Shown: one piece after another, positions 36,509 to 47,783 of the stretch | Layout: each line of letters opens with the position of its first letter | Position numbering within the stretch: the stretch's first letter is position 1 | Source: Candolleomyces eurysporus | Taxonomy: Eukaryota > Basidiomycota > Agaricomycetes > Agaricales > Psathyrellaceae | Length of the DNA: 61,927 bases | Assembly: GCA_027579435.1 (NCBI GenBank) | Contig: JANBPK010000887.1 | Location: 1-61,927, forward strand | Direction of reading: 5' to 3' | The notes under the pieces: generated by a model | What the model saw: the letters and a program-made list of their open reading frames with translations, nothing else | What the model was told of the DNA's origin: nothing | Databases searched by the model: none | Program-made: the position numbers and the translations under genes

Positions 36509-36981
36509 TTTTATCTTCATAATCGAGCCTTTTTTTTTGTACATCTTATTTGTGAGTTCAGTCCTCCAGCACGTTGAAGTGCTATCCGGCTACAGACTAC
36601 GTCCAGATATGAATAGGGGTTCTCTCTCACAGATCTTCTCAAAGCTTGAACAACGACGGTGCGCTGTAGTAATAGTACGCCGCATCTGTTGCTGTTCAGT
36701 TTACTTTAAAGCATCACGATGGCGTCTGGGGCTCCGACTACCTCCACCATCTTCGTCACAGCCTTCATCATCTCCTCACTCGTCGAGTCCACTTCCCTCT
36801 TTAGCATCTGCCACCAAACGCAAGGACACGCAAATGCCAGTACTTTCACAGAGTACTAACACAAGTAAGCCGTAGAGCCTAGCAGGAGGAAGGAGAAAAT
36901 AAAACAGCCGTGTAATAGGTTACATAGCGCTCGAGAAGGTAAACCTGTATATACATGACTGGGATGAAAAAAACTAGTTCT

Positions 36982-39951
36982 TGATGTCGAAAGCTCTGGA
37001 TCAAACTAGTAAAACGTCGAGGCTCTCGCGGGCGCTGGAATCGACGATCGCGGCCTGGAAAACCGTCGCGATCTCAACTTTTAAGCCTGGCTACGCTTCG
37101 ATCCAAACTTTCAAGCCTGCCTGCGTTATCCAGACCTCCGCCACAGCCTGTCATTCAACGCAGGGTAGCTCAACTGCCCATACCACCACCACGGCTTCCG
37201 TTACCACCTGGCCCCGTGCAGCAACGAGAGCAGGTTGATCCGCCAAATGCTGCTGCTCAATTGGCAGAGCGTGTACAGGCAGGCAAGTATTTCTTTCCTC
37301 CTGTTGACCTTCATCCTGCTTACTCTGTTTTAGGCCGTCGTCGGTGGCCTCTCCTTATGACTGGCAGAGAACCTTATCAAGACCCTCTTCAGCGACATGA
37401 CCTTGGACGTATGAGCCATGCATGCCGCCATTGCGGTGCTCTCCACTGGATCGATGAACGAATCAAATCAGTTGGGACAGTCAACTCTCCTCACTTCAAC
37501 GGCTGTTGCCTTGATGGTCGTGTATCTCTTCCACCTCTCCCTGACCCTCCCGAGCCTCTACGTACATACTTATCTGCAGATACCAATGCAGCACGGCTAT
37601 TTCGACAGGACATATGGAAATATAATAGAGCTTTTTCGTTCACTTCAATCGGCGTTCAGCAGGACTATTCCATCAACTGCCGCCCTGGCTGTGGTCCTCC
37701 AGTGTTCCGTATATCTGGTGAACTGTACCATACGACAGCTGCCCTCCAACCTCCCGAAGGTCGCCCCCCTCGCTATGCACAGCTCTATGTGATTGAGCCA
37801 CAGGCAGCGCTGGCATCCCGTACCCAGCAAAACGAGCAACTCAATCCGGCCATCATGCGTGATTTGCAAAACATGCTCATGGTCAACCATCCATTTGCCA
37901 GGATCTATCACCATGGGCACCAGATCCTGCAGAACCACAATGCCGAGGCTGACTACGAGATTGCTCTTCGTCTGATCCCTGGCACCAATCGTGGCGTTTA
38001 CAACCTACCAAGCAATAACGAATATGCTTTCATTCTCCCTGGAACTGGAAACACCGAACCCCGAGATATCGTTCTGCGCCTTCGTGGGGGACTACTGGAA
38101 CGCATCTCCGACCTCAACCCTGCATACGCTACCCTTCAGTATCCACTTCTCCTACCCTTTGGGACTCTCGAGTGGCACCCGGAGCTGCAATTGGTAGAGA
38201 CAGAGAGGCAGAGAGAAAGACGGTTCAACAATCGGCGCCGGAACATTGCTCAGAGGGAGGAGGCGGGACTAGAGGGAGAAGAAGTTGAACGGGATCGAAA
38301 ACTCACACTCTCCGTTTATACGACATATCGCATTCACTTCCGCCAGAATGACTTCAATATCCTCCTTCGTGGTGGCCAGCTCTTCTGCCGATACGTGGTC
38401 GACATGTACGCAAGCATTGACCAGCAGCGACTGATGTGGATCAAGCGGAATCAGGCGAGGTTCCGCGCCGCCCGGTTGAACCACTTGGAAGATGCCAACA
38501 TGAACGATCCTGACATCCTTGATGCCAACGATATTGGCCAACGTGTGTTTCTTCCCTCATCGTACACCGGTGGACCCCGGAACATGGCGCAAAACTATCA
38601 GGACTCAATGGCCATTGCCCGATTCTATGGCAAGGTTGACCTTTTCCTCACAATGACGACCAATCCCAAGTGGCCAGAGATAGAGCGGGAACTCTTACCT
38701 GGACAGACCGCCTATGATCGCCCAGATTTGGTGGTGCGCGTATTCCAGCTGAAGAAGCAGGCGCTCCTCGATCGTATCATCAAGGACAAGATCTATGGAG
38801 AGGTCGACGCCTATGTGTACACTATTGAATTCCAGAAGCGCGGACTCCCCCACATGCACCTCCTCCTCTTCCTTAAAAACGGCTACAAGCTCACAACGCC
38901 AGAGGCCGTCGACTCATGCATTTCAGCTCAATGGCCAGACCGAGAGCAAAATCCACTCCTCTTCGACACTGTTCTCGAGCGCATGGTTCATGGACCTTGC
39001 GGAGCTGCCAACCCCAACGCACCCTGCATGGTCAATGGCAAGTGTTCGAAGCGCTTCCCCCAGGAGTTCAATGAAGAGACGACCATGGGTGAGAATGGCT
39101 ATGCCAGGATGGCACATCCGGACAATGGCGTTGCGTTCGAGGTCCGTGGTATCTGGGTGGATAACCGCTGGATTGTCGCTCATCCCCGAGCCCTGTGTGC
39201 CGAGTTTGACTGTCACATCAACCTGGAGTGTGCAATCAGTCTCGCCTCCGTTCGCTACTCTTTCAAGTATCTCCACAAGGGCCCCGATTGTGGAAGTGCA
39301 GAGGTCTCCCAGGATAACGAGGTGAAAACATACATCGATGGTCGCTACATCTCTGCCACAGATGCCGTCTGGCGGATCTTTCATTTCCCGATACACGAGC
39401 AGCACCCACCAGTCGTCCGTCTTCAGATCCACCTACCTGGTGAGCAGAATGTTGTCTATCGTGATGACCAGGAGATCAACGAGGTCCTTGCCGCCAATGC
39501 CAACAAGCGTACAACGTTGACTGCCTTCTTTGAGGCCAACGCCGACAACGGACCTGCTGGAGACCGAGCCAGGACCCTCACATATGCGGAACTTCCTCAC
39601 CACTTTGTCTGGGATCAAAACACGCTCAAATGGAAGCTGCGTACCGACCAAAATCGCTTTGTAATTGGCCGCATCTTTTTCCTACGTCCCACGAAGGGGG
39701 TAGCGGCAGGGACAAGGTTCCGCGGACGGACTGAACCCGTTCGGATCGTTTCCTTCTGTTTCTTGGATTCTCAGGCACCGACTTGGTCTCTCTTCTTTAT
39801 TTGGACTTTGGGGTATATACATGGATTGATACAGACTATTACCACATCGCATACTACACGGACTTCAGTCTTTAGATCAAATATGAAAACGGGCGTACTG
39901 TCACCGGCAATTGGAGATTATTTCATACCAACCGTCTCCCACCGTGCGTAG
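36982..39951 (+). CDS. Helitron Rep (HUH) protein, helicase domain deleted
   Basis: The frame is open from about 36982 to the stop at 39949-39951, with no ATG before 37361; a non-ATG or upstream spliced start is likely. The N-terminus is basic and Pro-rich. A zinc-finger-like segment (CRHCGALHWIDER) precedes the Helitron-like N-terminal domain. The Rep core contains DLFLTMTTNPKWPEI and the HUH motif in FQKRGLPHMHLLLFL (His-x-His at about 38852-38860), followed by YSFKYLHKGPD with its conserved lysines. The protein nicks and joins DNA ends during rolling-circle transposition. After VIGRIFFLRPT, where the sequence should continue towards the Pif1-type helicase, it changes abruptly to about 85 unrelated residues and stops, so the helicase has been deleted. 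Confidence 0.85.
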
Positions 39952-39968
39952 CACGGGTCAAAGGCTAG
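39942..39968 (+). other. Helitron 3' terminal hairpin and CTAG end
   Basis: CCGTGC and GCACGG, separated by GTA, form a six-pair stem. It lies twelve bases before the terminal CTAG, and the next base is T, as expected for insertion between A and T. Confidence 0.8.
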
Positions 39969-40134
39969 TGAATACGAAAACGTANTACAGAAAAGCAGTG
40001 AAATACAGATAGATATCATTATACAGCAGTAAAGATACAGTACGAACGGGGAAACAATTCCGCAACCCTTCAGTAATTATACAAAGTGGTCAAAGAACGA
40101 AGAAGATCAAAAATGGAAAGGGGGACCAGTAAAT

Positions 40135-41085
40135 TCAAGAAGCGAGTTTTGGAACACGAACAAGCCAAGGGGTGACCTTAGCATTCAGGAGACGCAAGAA
40201 CCCCGATCCAAACCAAGAAGGCAAGTCCTTTCCGTCCCACTGGTCGGTAACGCGGACGATCTTATCATCTTCGTCCAGGTCAACGATGATTATTGATTCA
40301 ATAACCTGGCCAATCACCGCCATTAGTCCAGTGCGGCAGAGTGTAGAAGTACAAGAACGTACCTTCGTCCTCCCGAGGTAATTGAAAGTGTACTTCTGTT
40401 TCTGGTGATATATTATTCGATTGGGGGCGTTAGTGGAGGACATCACTCTGGACGCTATGGTTTCGGACTTCGAGAACAGTTTGGGCTGAACCGAGGATCA
40501 TAGTAATGAGTTCCACTTCACAAGTAGCCTTCGAGAAGCTCTCACCATAGCAAAGAACTAGAGGAATGACGCATTAGACACTTGCCGAGGGGAAGGCAAA
40601 GATGCCGACCTACCTGCGCAGCAAACTCCCCGTAACCTTTAGACACGACTAATGGATCCTACGAGCAACGTCAGGCTACATGGAACCTGCCGCAGTCAAA
40701 TTCAATATATACCTCGAAAATAGCATCCTTTCTCCAGGAGCGTTCAAAGATCTCCAATGTAGGTCTAAGGCAATAGAGCTCTTGGAGGTCATCCAGTATC
40801 CGGCGATGGTCCGAGTTGATGTCTTCAGGCCCATACTGCACGCTGCTGCGCCTGCGCCTACTCTTATGAAGGCTATTTGGGTCTACTCTAATGCCAGAGT
40901 AGTGGGCTCCACCAGCAACAGATTCCAAAAGCGCAGGCGTAGGTACCGTAGGAAGTGTTGGGTGGAATGTTTGAGTGGGTGGTGAAGGGGAGCGTGGTGG
41001 TGGGCTGAAATGAGAATTGTGAGGGGAACCTGGGGGGGGACGAGATGTCCTTCGAATTTGAACGGCGATGAGATAGTCTCGACAT
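40135..41085 (-). CDS. SnoaL/NTF2-like fold protein of unknown function
   Basis: Five minus-strand exons (40713-41085, 40614-40658, a 12-base exon at 40546-40557, 40363-40485, 40135-40305) give about 241 residues. Helical and strand segments such as ILDDLQELYCLRPTLEIFER, VMSSTNAPNRIIYHQ, IIIVDLDEDDKIVRVTDQWD and LLNAKVTPWLVRVPK fit an NTF2/SnoaL-like alpha-beta barrel, a family widespread in agaricomycetes without a known reaction. Exon 1 has one base too many in a run of eight G (41032-41039 on the plus strand). Upstream of it, the start frame MSRLSHRRSNSKDISS is offset from the conserved frame. Removing one base joins them, so a homopolymer miscall is likely. Confidence 0.7.
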
Positions 41086-41351
41086 GGTAGTTAAGGTTAA
41101 GAGCTGTGGACATATAATAGCGCCGTTGGTCGGCCACTGAACAGAAAGTGGATATGACGTAATTGTGTGAGCATACTCGGAACGGCCGGTTCTGGACCGC
41201 CCATGCAAAGCTCCAGGCATCTCAATTAAAAGCGATTTATTACGACTTACGGAGCGGGAGATACAGTTTGGACGATTGATACATGATGTGGAATAGTACA
41301 GACGCTGACATAGGCAATGAATTGTGGTAGACGATGAAAAACTGTGATTCT

Positions 41352-42535
41352 TCAGCTGGTGCCTTGCCATAAACCATAGCTCTTTCCTGGAGTAGTTTGC
41401 CACAGACGAATCGTGCCTAGGCGACAAAGTGTCAGTATCTAGCAGTGTATCCAAGTTCAAATACTCACCATCCTCTGAATGCGATGACAATCAATTTATC
41501 AGCGATGTGATAAAGGATCTAGTCAAAGAATGACTCACCGCTTCCGCTAGCATACATCTCTCCATCCGGACTGAACTCAACGCAGTGCACGGGACCGTGA
41601 TGACCTTTCAAAACCTCCCTCTCTTCGCCATCCATGCCGTGAACACGAACCCACTCATCTCCGGAGTTACCGGTGACGAATCTATCTTGTAGAACAGGAT
41701 GAATAGAAGCGGACGAAGGGTTGTACGAGAGTGCAAGGCTATGTGTCCCTTGACCGTTGGGCAAAACTGGAATGAATGCAACAGTGTTGCCCGATGTAAC
41801 AACTAGGCGCTGGGTTGGCAGCGACAGTTCCATTGAGGTGATCGGGTTAGGAAAGGCAAGGCTAGTGGTCAACTTCCTTGTTCTAAGATCCCACCACCTG
41901 TTTTCAGGAAATGAATTGAGATCGGGATTAAAAATAGAGAGAGGGGTACGCACTTGATCTTGCCATCTTCGCCTGCAGTCACGCCGGTATGCTCGCCAGC
42001 CCAAACCACGCTTTTGACTGTTCCGTCATGGGATTGAGAGTTATTCGAGTCAAACAAAAAATCGGCATCGGCATCGGGTCTGCCCAAGTCAAAAATCCGA
42101 ACTTTCTTCTCCTGGCCACCCGTCAACAACTTCGATGCTGTTGGTGATAAGGCCACGGTGCGAACGATATGATTATGGGGAAAGGAATGAAGGGCATTTC
42201 CGCTGTACGAGTCCCAGACTTTGCTAGAAATAGACGTGTGAGTGCCGATACTTGCGTAAATGAAGGGATCAAGATACATACGCAGTGAAATCGGCACTCC
42301 CGGAGGCGGCTCTTGATCCATCCAAGGAAATTTTAGTGCTCCAAACAGCGCCTTTGTGGCCAAGGAAGGTTCCAATCCAGTCACCGGTCCACTCCCTCAA
42401 CATTGGGTTCCCATCTTTGCAACTTGAGACCAGCAAGTATGTACCGTCGTCTTGGATGGGAGAGAAAGAGAGATGAGTTACAGGTCGTGTATGGCCGGGA
42501 GCGACGAGAGGAGTGGACTTGATTGGTGGATTCAT
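41352..42535 (-). CDS. STRAP: WD40 protein STRAP/UNRIP (SMN-complex and TGF-beta-associated family)
   Basis: Five minus-strand exons (42282-42535, 41954-42223, 41539-41897, 41469-41474, 41352-41416) join in frame to 317 residues. Clear STRAP blocks include TPLVAPGHTRPVTHLSFSP, REWTGDWIGTFLGHKGAVWS, DFTAKVWDSYSGNALHSF, TGGQEKKVRIFDL, HHGPVHCVEFSPDGEMYASG and finally DGTIRLWQTTPGKSYGLWQG. The order of WD repeats follows animal STRAP almost throughout. In animals the protein is a scaffold in the SMN complex and TGF-beta signalling; in fungi its role is less defined, probably RNA-protein assembly. It ends right after the last repeat, without the acidic C-terminal tail of animal STRAP. One exon is only six bases long. 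Confidence 0.9.
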
Positions 42536-44650
42536 GAAATCGAATTATGGGGAAGAATTGTCGTGATTCGTGATACAGGCGCGCCGCGCACAGGCCGTGA
42601 AGAAAGCAAAAAAGGGATGGGGTCGGTGAGGAAGAGGAAAGCCGTGTCACTTGGACAGCAGTCGCGCTGATCCCATCCATGCCTCGTGGCAGAGTCCAGT
42701 ATTCCCACGCCCTCTCCAAGGGTGCTCCGACAGTACTGCCTCAGTGCTCAGCAACCAGCGTGTCCAGAACCAGCTCTCTCTGCAGACTCTAGACCGTGCC
42801 TATATAAGCCTCGCTTCAAATGTGGCTTTCACTTCTCATAAGCAAACCCCCAGCGCCTTCGAAAGATTGTATTCTTCTCCGGATGCGTATCCGTAGACCC
42901 ATTTCGGGGGTCGCATGGAGGCAATCTATGAGAGATCTGCACCTTGAAATAGCACCTTATTCCGTCCCCACAATTCTCTCGGCTCGTGTCGATCCTTCTT
43001 GGGCCATTTGAAAGGTTACCTCAACGAGGACTAGCCGTCGGTATTTCCTAATCCGCGACCTTGCAAAGCGTCCTCGATCAGAATCCCCATTCCGCGATAG
43101 AATCAAAGCGTCTCTTCTTTCTTGGGCCCTATCGGCGGCCACAGGTGCCAGTCCCGCCCGACCCAGCCAACACTGTATTGTCACCGCCAGACTAGTGAAC
43201 AGTGATTGTCGACATGCTCCTTAGTCAGGGCAGGCCGTTAGGTCACGTTCTGCTACAAAGTCATGCAAGCGTATTGGTGAGCCACCTCTTATATGTCACG
43301 CGAGCTGAATCTATAGAGTTTGTCAGACCTCTCGTACTTATCTTTCTGTGTGATTGCGTGTGGCGGTTTGACATCTTCCAATTCATCAGATTGGGCCTGG
43401 AGTTTCTTCCCCAGGAGCTGGGCGATTCCTCCTTCCGTGGACGAAACAATGCGAGATCTGTCCCGCCAACGGCATGCAGGGTTTTGTGTGCATTTCATCC
43501 GAGTCGAATAAGCGTATCGTGACGGACGCCACACATATAGACCTCCTGGAACGTGACCGCGTTAGTCACTTTCTGCCAACTTATGCCCTCTTATGCCTCG
43601 CTAAGGCGTGGATACGAGAGCAATAGTCTGCGGGGAATGGCACTTGGCGTCCGATTCTTCAGGACAAGTTCTCCGATATGGCTTATTTTTGGAGCCGGGC
43701 TATATTACCGCTATGTGAGTGAATCCATTTAAAACCGAATATGTCTCAATGAGCAAAGTTGCAATCCTTGGATCCTATGTCGCAACTCAGGCACGGCCCC
43801 TCTCTGATGTCGTCTCGCCACCGCGAGACAGGGCTAGCACACCAGAGCATCACTCCAGAATGCATTCCGCTCGAGTGGAGTCAAGTGTCGAAACATCTTG
43901 CCAGCGACTGGAGTCGGTGCCAATTTTTGGAGAACAATGGTCATGGGTTAGCTTGGTAACTCGGGGATTTTTCGACCTTGTGAGTGGGTTGTCTGCTCTC
44001 TGGAAATTTATCATTCCAAGCGATTCAAGACGGTTTATGGCGTTTGACAGGCTAGGGAGATTTAAACGCCCGTGCCCATGTGAATGAGACGAGAGCCTGG
44101 ATAGCGGTCTTCCAAATGGGGATTGGCAACGCGGACCACTCCCGCGCAGCTTGCCAGACGATGACAAGTTTGTGCAACAGTCCGTTGGTCGTTGCCGCTG
44201 TACGACGATCATGCTGCTTCTTTGACTTCCTTGACAGAGGAGTCTTCTCCAGGGCGAAAACGAACGAGTTCGCAGGTGAAGCGGAAGTCCAAGAAATCGA
44301 ATTCCGCAGGGTGATGAGGCCCATCAGTATTCTCCGCCCAAACTGGTAATACTATGGCGCAATTCTGCACTGATATTACGCTGGCGATGCTCATCTAAAC
44401 GTTGTTCCAAAAATCGTCACGATCGCGAAGATAGGATCGGACGCGATGGATCTCCAGGATTTTAGGTCGAGCTTCCTGGTGAGTTCTTTCATTGGTTCCT
44501 GTCCGAGATCCCTGAGTGACGGCCCTCGCCACATACTTTCCAGCTAGTCTCCCGTGCCTCTCAAAGGGGAAGGCGCCGCCTTAATCCAGCGGTATAAATA
44601 TCCAGGAGACGCACCAACTACCCTTGTGCTCCGACACCCCTCTTTCCACC
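42536..44650. other. Long intergenic stretch, nothing certain
   Basis: No convincing gene. The minus-strand frame at 43289-43534 (81 codons) has a protein-like charged segment but no recognisable family or neighbouring exons. The last few hundred bases are the upstream region of the sulfate permease gene, with a TATAAAT-like element at 44595-44601, about 50 bases before the start. Confidence 0.4.
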
Positions 44651-47445
44651 ATGTCCTTCGAACCAGCTAAACGCGCTGCCAAACGTTTTGTTGGTCACCC
44701 CGAGGAGACTGTGCCTATCATTGGTAGCACAGAGTGGACGCACGGAATTGCCAGTAATCCCTTGACAAAGGTACGCTCTTCATGTCCTTGGCATTCGCCT
44801 TCCCCTCAAGGCAATTGATTGACCGAACATGTCTCCAGGTCAAGGCATATCTCCTGAGCCTGTTCCCTATTGTGCAATGGCTCCCGAGATACAGTCCGTA
44901 TATGTTCAGTTCAACATCATACTGGTCGCTCATGCCTCTTTTCAGATTTTGGTTGGCTTTCTGGTGACCTTATCGCTGGTTTGACTGTGGGAATGGTCGT
45001 CGTTCCACAGGGAATGTCGTACGCTCAAGTAAGGATTCGTTTTCCCAATCGTTGCTCGTCGCTGATCTCTCTACAAGCTTGCTGGCCTCGGTCCGGAGTA
45101 TGGGTTGTATTCGGGCTTCGTTGGAGTGCTGATCTACTGCGTACGCCAATCATTGTCCATTTGGAGGTGATGACATTTGCTGAACAAATTAATAGCTTTT
45201 CGCCACTTCCAAGGATGTTTCTATTGGTCCGGTCGCTGTCATGTCTCTCACCGTCGCTGAAATCATCAAGCATGTCCATGCCCACCACGGTGACAGATGG
45301 GAAAACCCCGATATTGCAACTGCTCTGGCCTTTATCTGTGGTTTCATCACTCTTGGCATGGGCTTGCTTAGGATCGGTTGGCTCGTCGAATTCATCCCAG
45401 CTCCTGCAGTCAGTGGTTTCATGACCGGTTCTGCCTTCACCATCGCAGCTGGTCAAGTTCCTGGCCTCATGGGAATCACTGGATTTGAGTGAGTCGCTGC
45501 AGATTTCAATTGTTTTCATCGCGCTTATTGTCTGGCAGCACACGAGCAGCTACTTACAAGGTCGTGATCAACACTTTGAAGGGGCTCCCAAGGACCAAAC
45601 TCGACGCTGCATGGGGATTGACTGGTCTGGTCGGGCTATACGCGATCCGCTTTATTTGCGTCTGGGGATCGAAGAAATACCCTCGCCGAGGTTCGTACAC
45701 TCTTCTAAAGTGATTAGCGTCCAACTTATGTGGATTTTCTAGCTCGATGGTTCTTCTTCGCGAGCGTGATGAGAAACGCATTCGTCATCATTATCTTGAC
45801 CCTCGCATCGTTCCTGTACTGCCGCGACAAGAGAAGGCCCGACGGCAAATACCCCATCCGTATCCTCCTCACTGTGCCCTCAGGATTCAAGCATATTCGC
45901 CAGCCCAATGTCGAGACTGCTCTTCTTAGCGCACTTGCTCCCAAGATGCCTGTCGCCACCATCATCTTGCTTCTCGAACACATTGCCATTTCCAAGTGTC
46001 AGTAATGCATCGCTTTTGTTTGATTTATACTTACCTAACCTTGCGCTCTAGCTTTCGGTCGCTTGAACGGTTACAAAATCAACCCGAACCAGGAGTTGAT
46101 TGCCATCGGTGTGACCAACACGATTGGATCGGTCTTCGGCGCATACCCCGCAACTGGGTCGTTCTCTCGCTCTGCCCTCAAGTCCAAGTCTGGTGTGCGA
46201 ACCCCCGCTGCTGGTATCGTCACGGCCGTGGTCGTCATCGTCGCCCTTTACGGTCTAACAGCTGCCTTCTTCTGGATTCCCACCGCTGGCCTGTCCGCAA
46301 TCATCATCCACGCCGTGGCTGATTTGGTCGCCTCTCCCTCGCAGGTGAGTATACGATTAGATCTTATTGTTGCCTTCTCTAAAGAGCGTGCCTCTCGATC
46401 TAGGTCTATTCCTTCTGGCGAATCTCTCCCCTCGAATTCTTCATCTGGGCTGCTGCCGTCTTGATCACCATTTTCTCTTCCGTCGAAAATGGCATCTACG
46501 CGTCGATTGCAGCATCCTTGGCTCTGCTGCTCATTCGTCTTGCGCACCCTCGAGACAGCTTCCTTGGAAAGGTCACCGTTTCTCAAGAGAATTCCGACTC
46601 GACCACTTCCGAGACTCGAGAAGTCTATTTGCCTCTCACCAAGAACGGCATCACCAACCCCCACNATCAAGGTTACCCCTCCCCCCNACTGGTGTCGTCA
46701 TCTACCGAATGGAGGAGAGCATTTTGTACCCCAATTGCTCGCTTGTCAACGATGCTTTGGTTGACCATGTGAAGGGTATCTATCGACGTGGACGTGACAT
46801 GACCAACGTCAGTCTCGCTGACCGACCCTGGAACGATTATGGCCCTCGTCGCTCTGGCGCTGAAGACCAGGCTGAGAACCTGAAGAAGCCCGTCCTCCAT
46901 GCCATCGTCTTGGATCTCTCTGGAGTGTAAGTGTCTCTTCTTATTGCCTATGTGCCTCTCGCTTATTGACTGAAATGTAGTTCGCAAATCGATACCACCT
47001 CTATCCAAGCTCTTGTCGATACCAGGATTGAAATCGAGAAATGGGCTGACCATCCTATCGAGGTGTGTTTATCGTCCTAGCCTGACGGGTCAGACTTCTC
47101 ACATCCGTTTTGCAGTTCCACTTTGCTCCTATCCTCTCGCCATGGATTCACCGAGCTCTCGTTGCTGGCGGTTTCGGAGTCGGCCATTCCAGTGCTAGGG
47201 TTCCTCGGGAGGTCGCTGCTGTCGTGCCCTACAGGGATGGAACCAGCTTTGAGCAGCCTGTCATTTCCTCCACCGACGATTTGGAGTCTGGAGACCTCAA
47301 GAAGAAACCAGCTTCCGAGACTGACGTTGACTCCGAGCTCGAGCCTTTGGTCCCCACGAACACTCCCTTCTTCCATATCGACCTCTCTTCGGCTGTTAAG
47401 GCTGCGGAGAGCGGTATTGGTAGCAGGATTAAAAACGAGGATTAG
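44651..47445 (+). CDS. SulP-family sulfate permease with STAS domain
   Basis: The gene has at least ten exons. The first ones are 44651-44770, 44839-44893, 44946-45028 and 45078-45140, all in frame. Key SulP blocks are FPIVQWLPRYN, GDLIAGLTVGMVVVPQGMSY, LAGLGPEYGLYSGFVGVLIY, FFATSKDVSIGPVAVMSLTV, FIPAPAVSGFMTGSAFTIAA and GAYPATGSFSRSALKSKSGV. The C-terminal STAS domain is split over exons (ending AIVLDLSGV, then QIDTTSIQALVDTRIEIEKW). The product is a plasma-membrane importer of sulfate, probably proton-coupled, with about 10-12 helices, feeding cysteine and methionine synthesis. Near 46665-46690 two Ns and C-runs coincide with a frame change between ITNPH and GVVIYRMEES; this looks like a sequencing fault. 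No regulatory site is certain. Confidence 0.9.
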
Positions 47446-47783
47446 TCTTACAACGTAGATGCTCGCTCCTACAAGATTTTTTTTTAACTCCTATCCAACA
47501 GTCTATCTACAGATTGTTAATCTTTTTCTCGTCTTTTACGATGTCTACGGTCGATGGGGTCTTTTGTATAGTCGACCTATGTACTCTATCATATTTTCTT
47601 ACAATGATTTACTACTCTTGGTTATAATGCCACTTCAATACTTTTATTCGTGGGACGTTCTCGTCTTGCTTCGCGAAATGAGGATTGGCGTTCAAAATGA
47701 ACGCGAGAGTTGATCCCGATTCCAATTTCAGTCCAAGCAGGCGTGGGACACCGAAGTCCTCACTGAAACTGCCTTCGACATTC

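Larger units (their letters stand above)
29403..36880. repeat. Direct tandem duplication of the NACHT gene with flanks
   Basis: Unit 1 covers about 29403-32200 and unit 2 about 34080-36880. Similarity includes 100-130 bases upstream of the start, the whole gene with its introns, and about 300 bases downstream (for example the TTCTCAAAGCTTGA and CTGCCACCAAACGCAAGGA segments). The spacer of about 1.9 kb contains a decayed P450 on the opposite strand, which is not duplicated. Confidence 0.8.
36982..39968 (+). mobile_element. Helitron remnant with Rep domain and 3' terminus
   Basis: The element carries a Helitron-type Rep ORF and ends at a canonical Helitron 3' end: an inverted repeat at 39942-39956, then twelve bases ending in CTAG at 39965-39968, followed by T. 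The 5' end (TC following A) could not be placed; it must lie at or before about 36980. The helicase half of the usual RepHel protein is missing, so the element is a deletion derivative that could move only with help from another copy. Confidence 0.8.

Noticed and set aside
43289..43534. Minus-strand frame of 81 codons with a charged, protein-like segment
   Set aside because: No recognisable family, no supporting exons on either side, and the stretch is within chance length for this base composition.
47685..47780. Earlier start for the TACO1-like gene at 47685
   Set aside because: The Met at 47784 begins a clear mitochondrial leader directly before the conserved AGHSK; the upstream residues are not protein-like.
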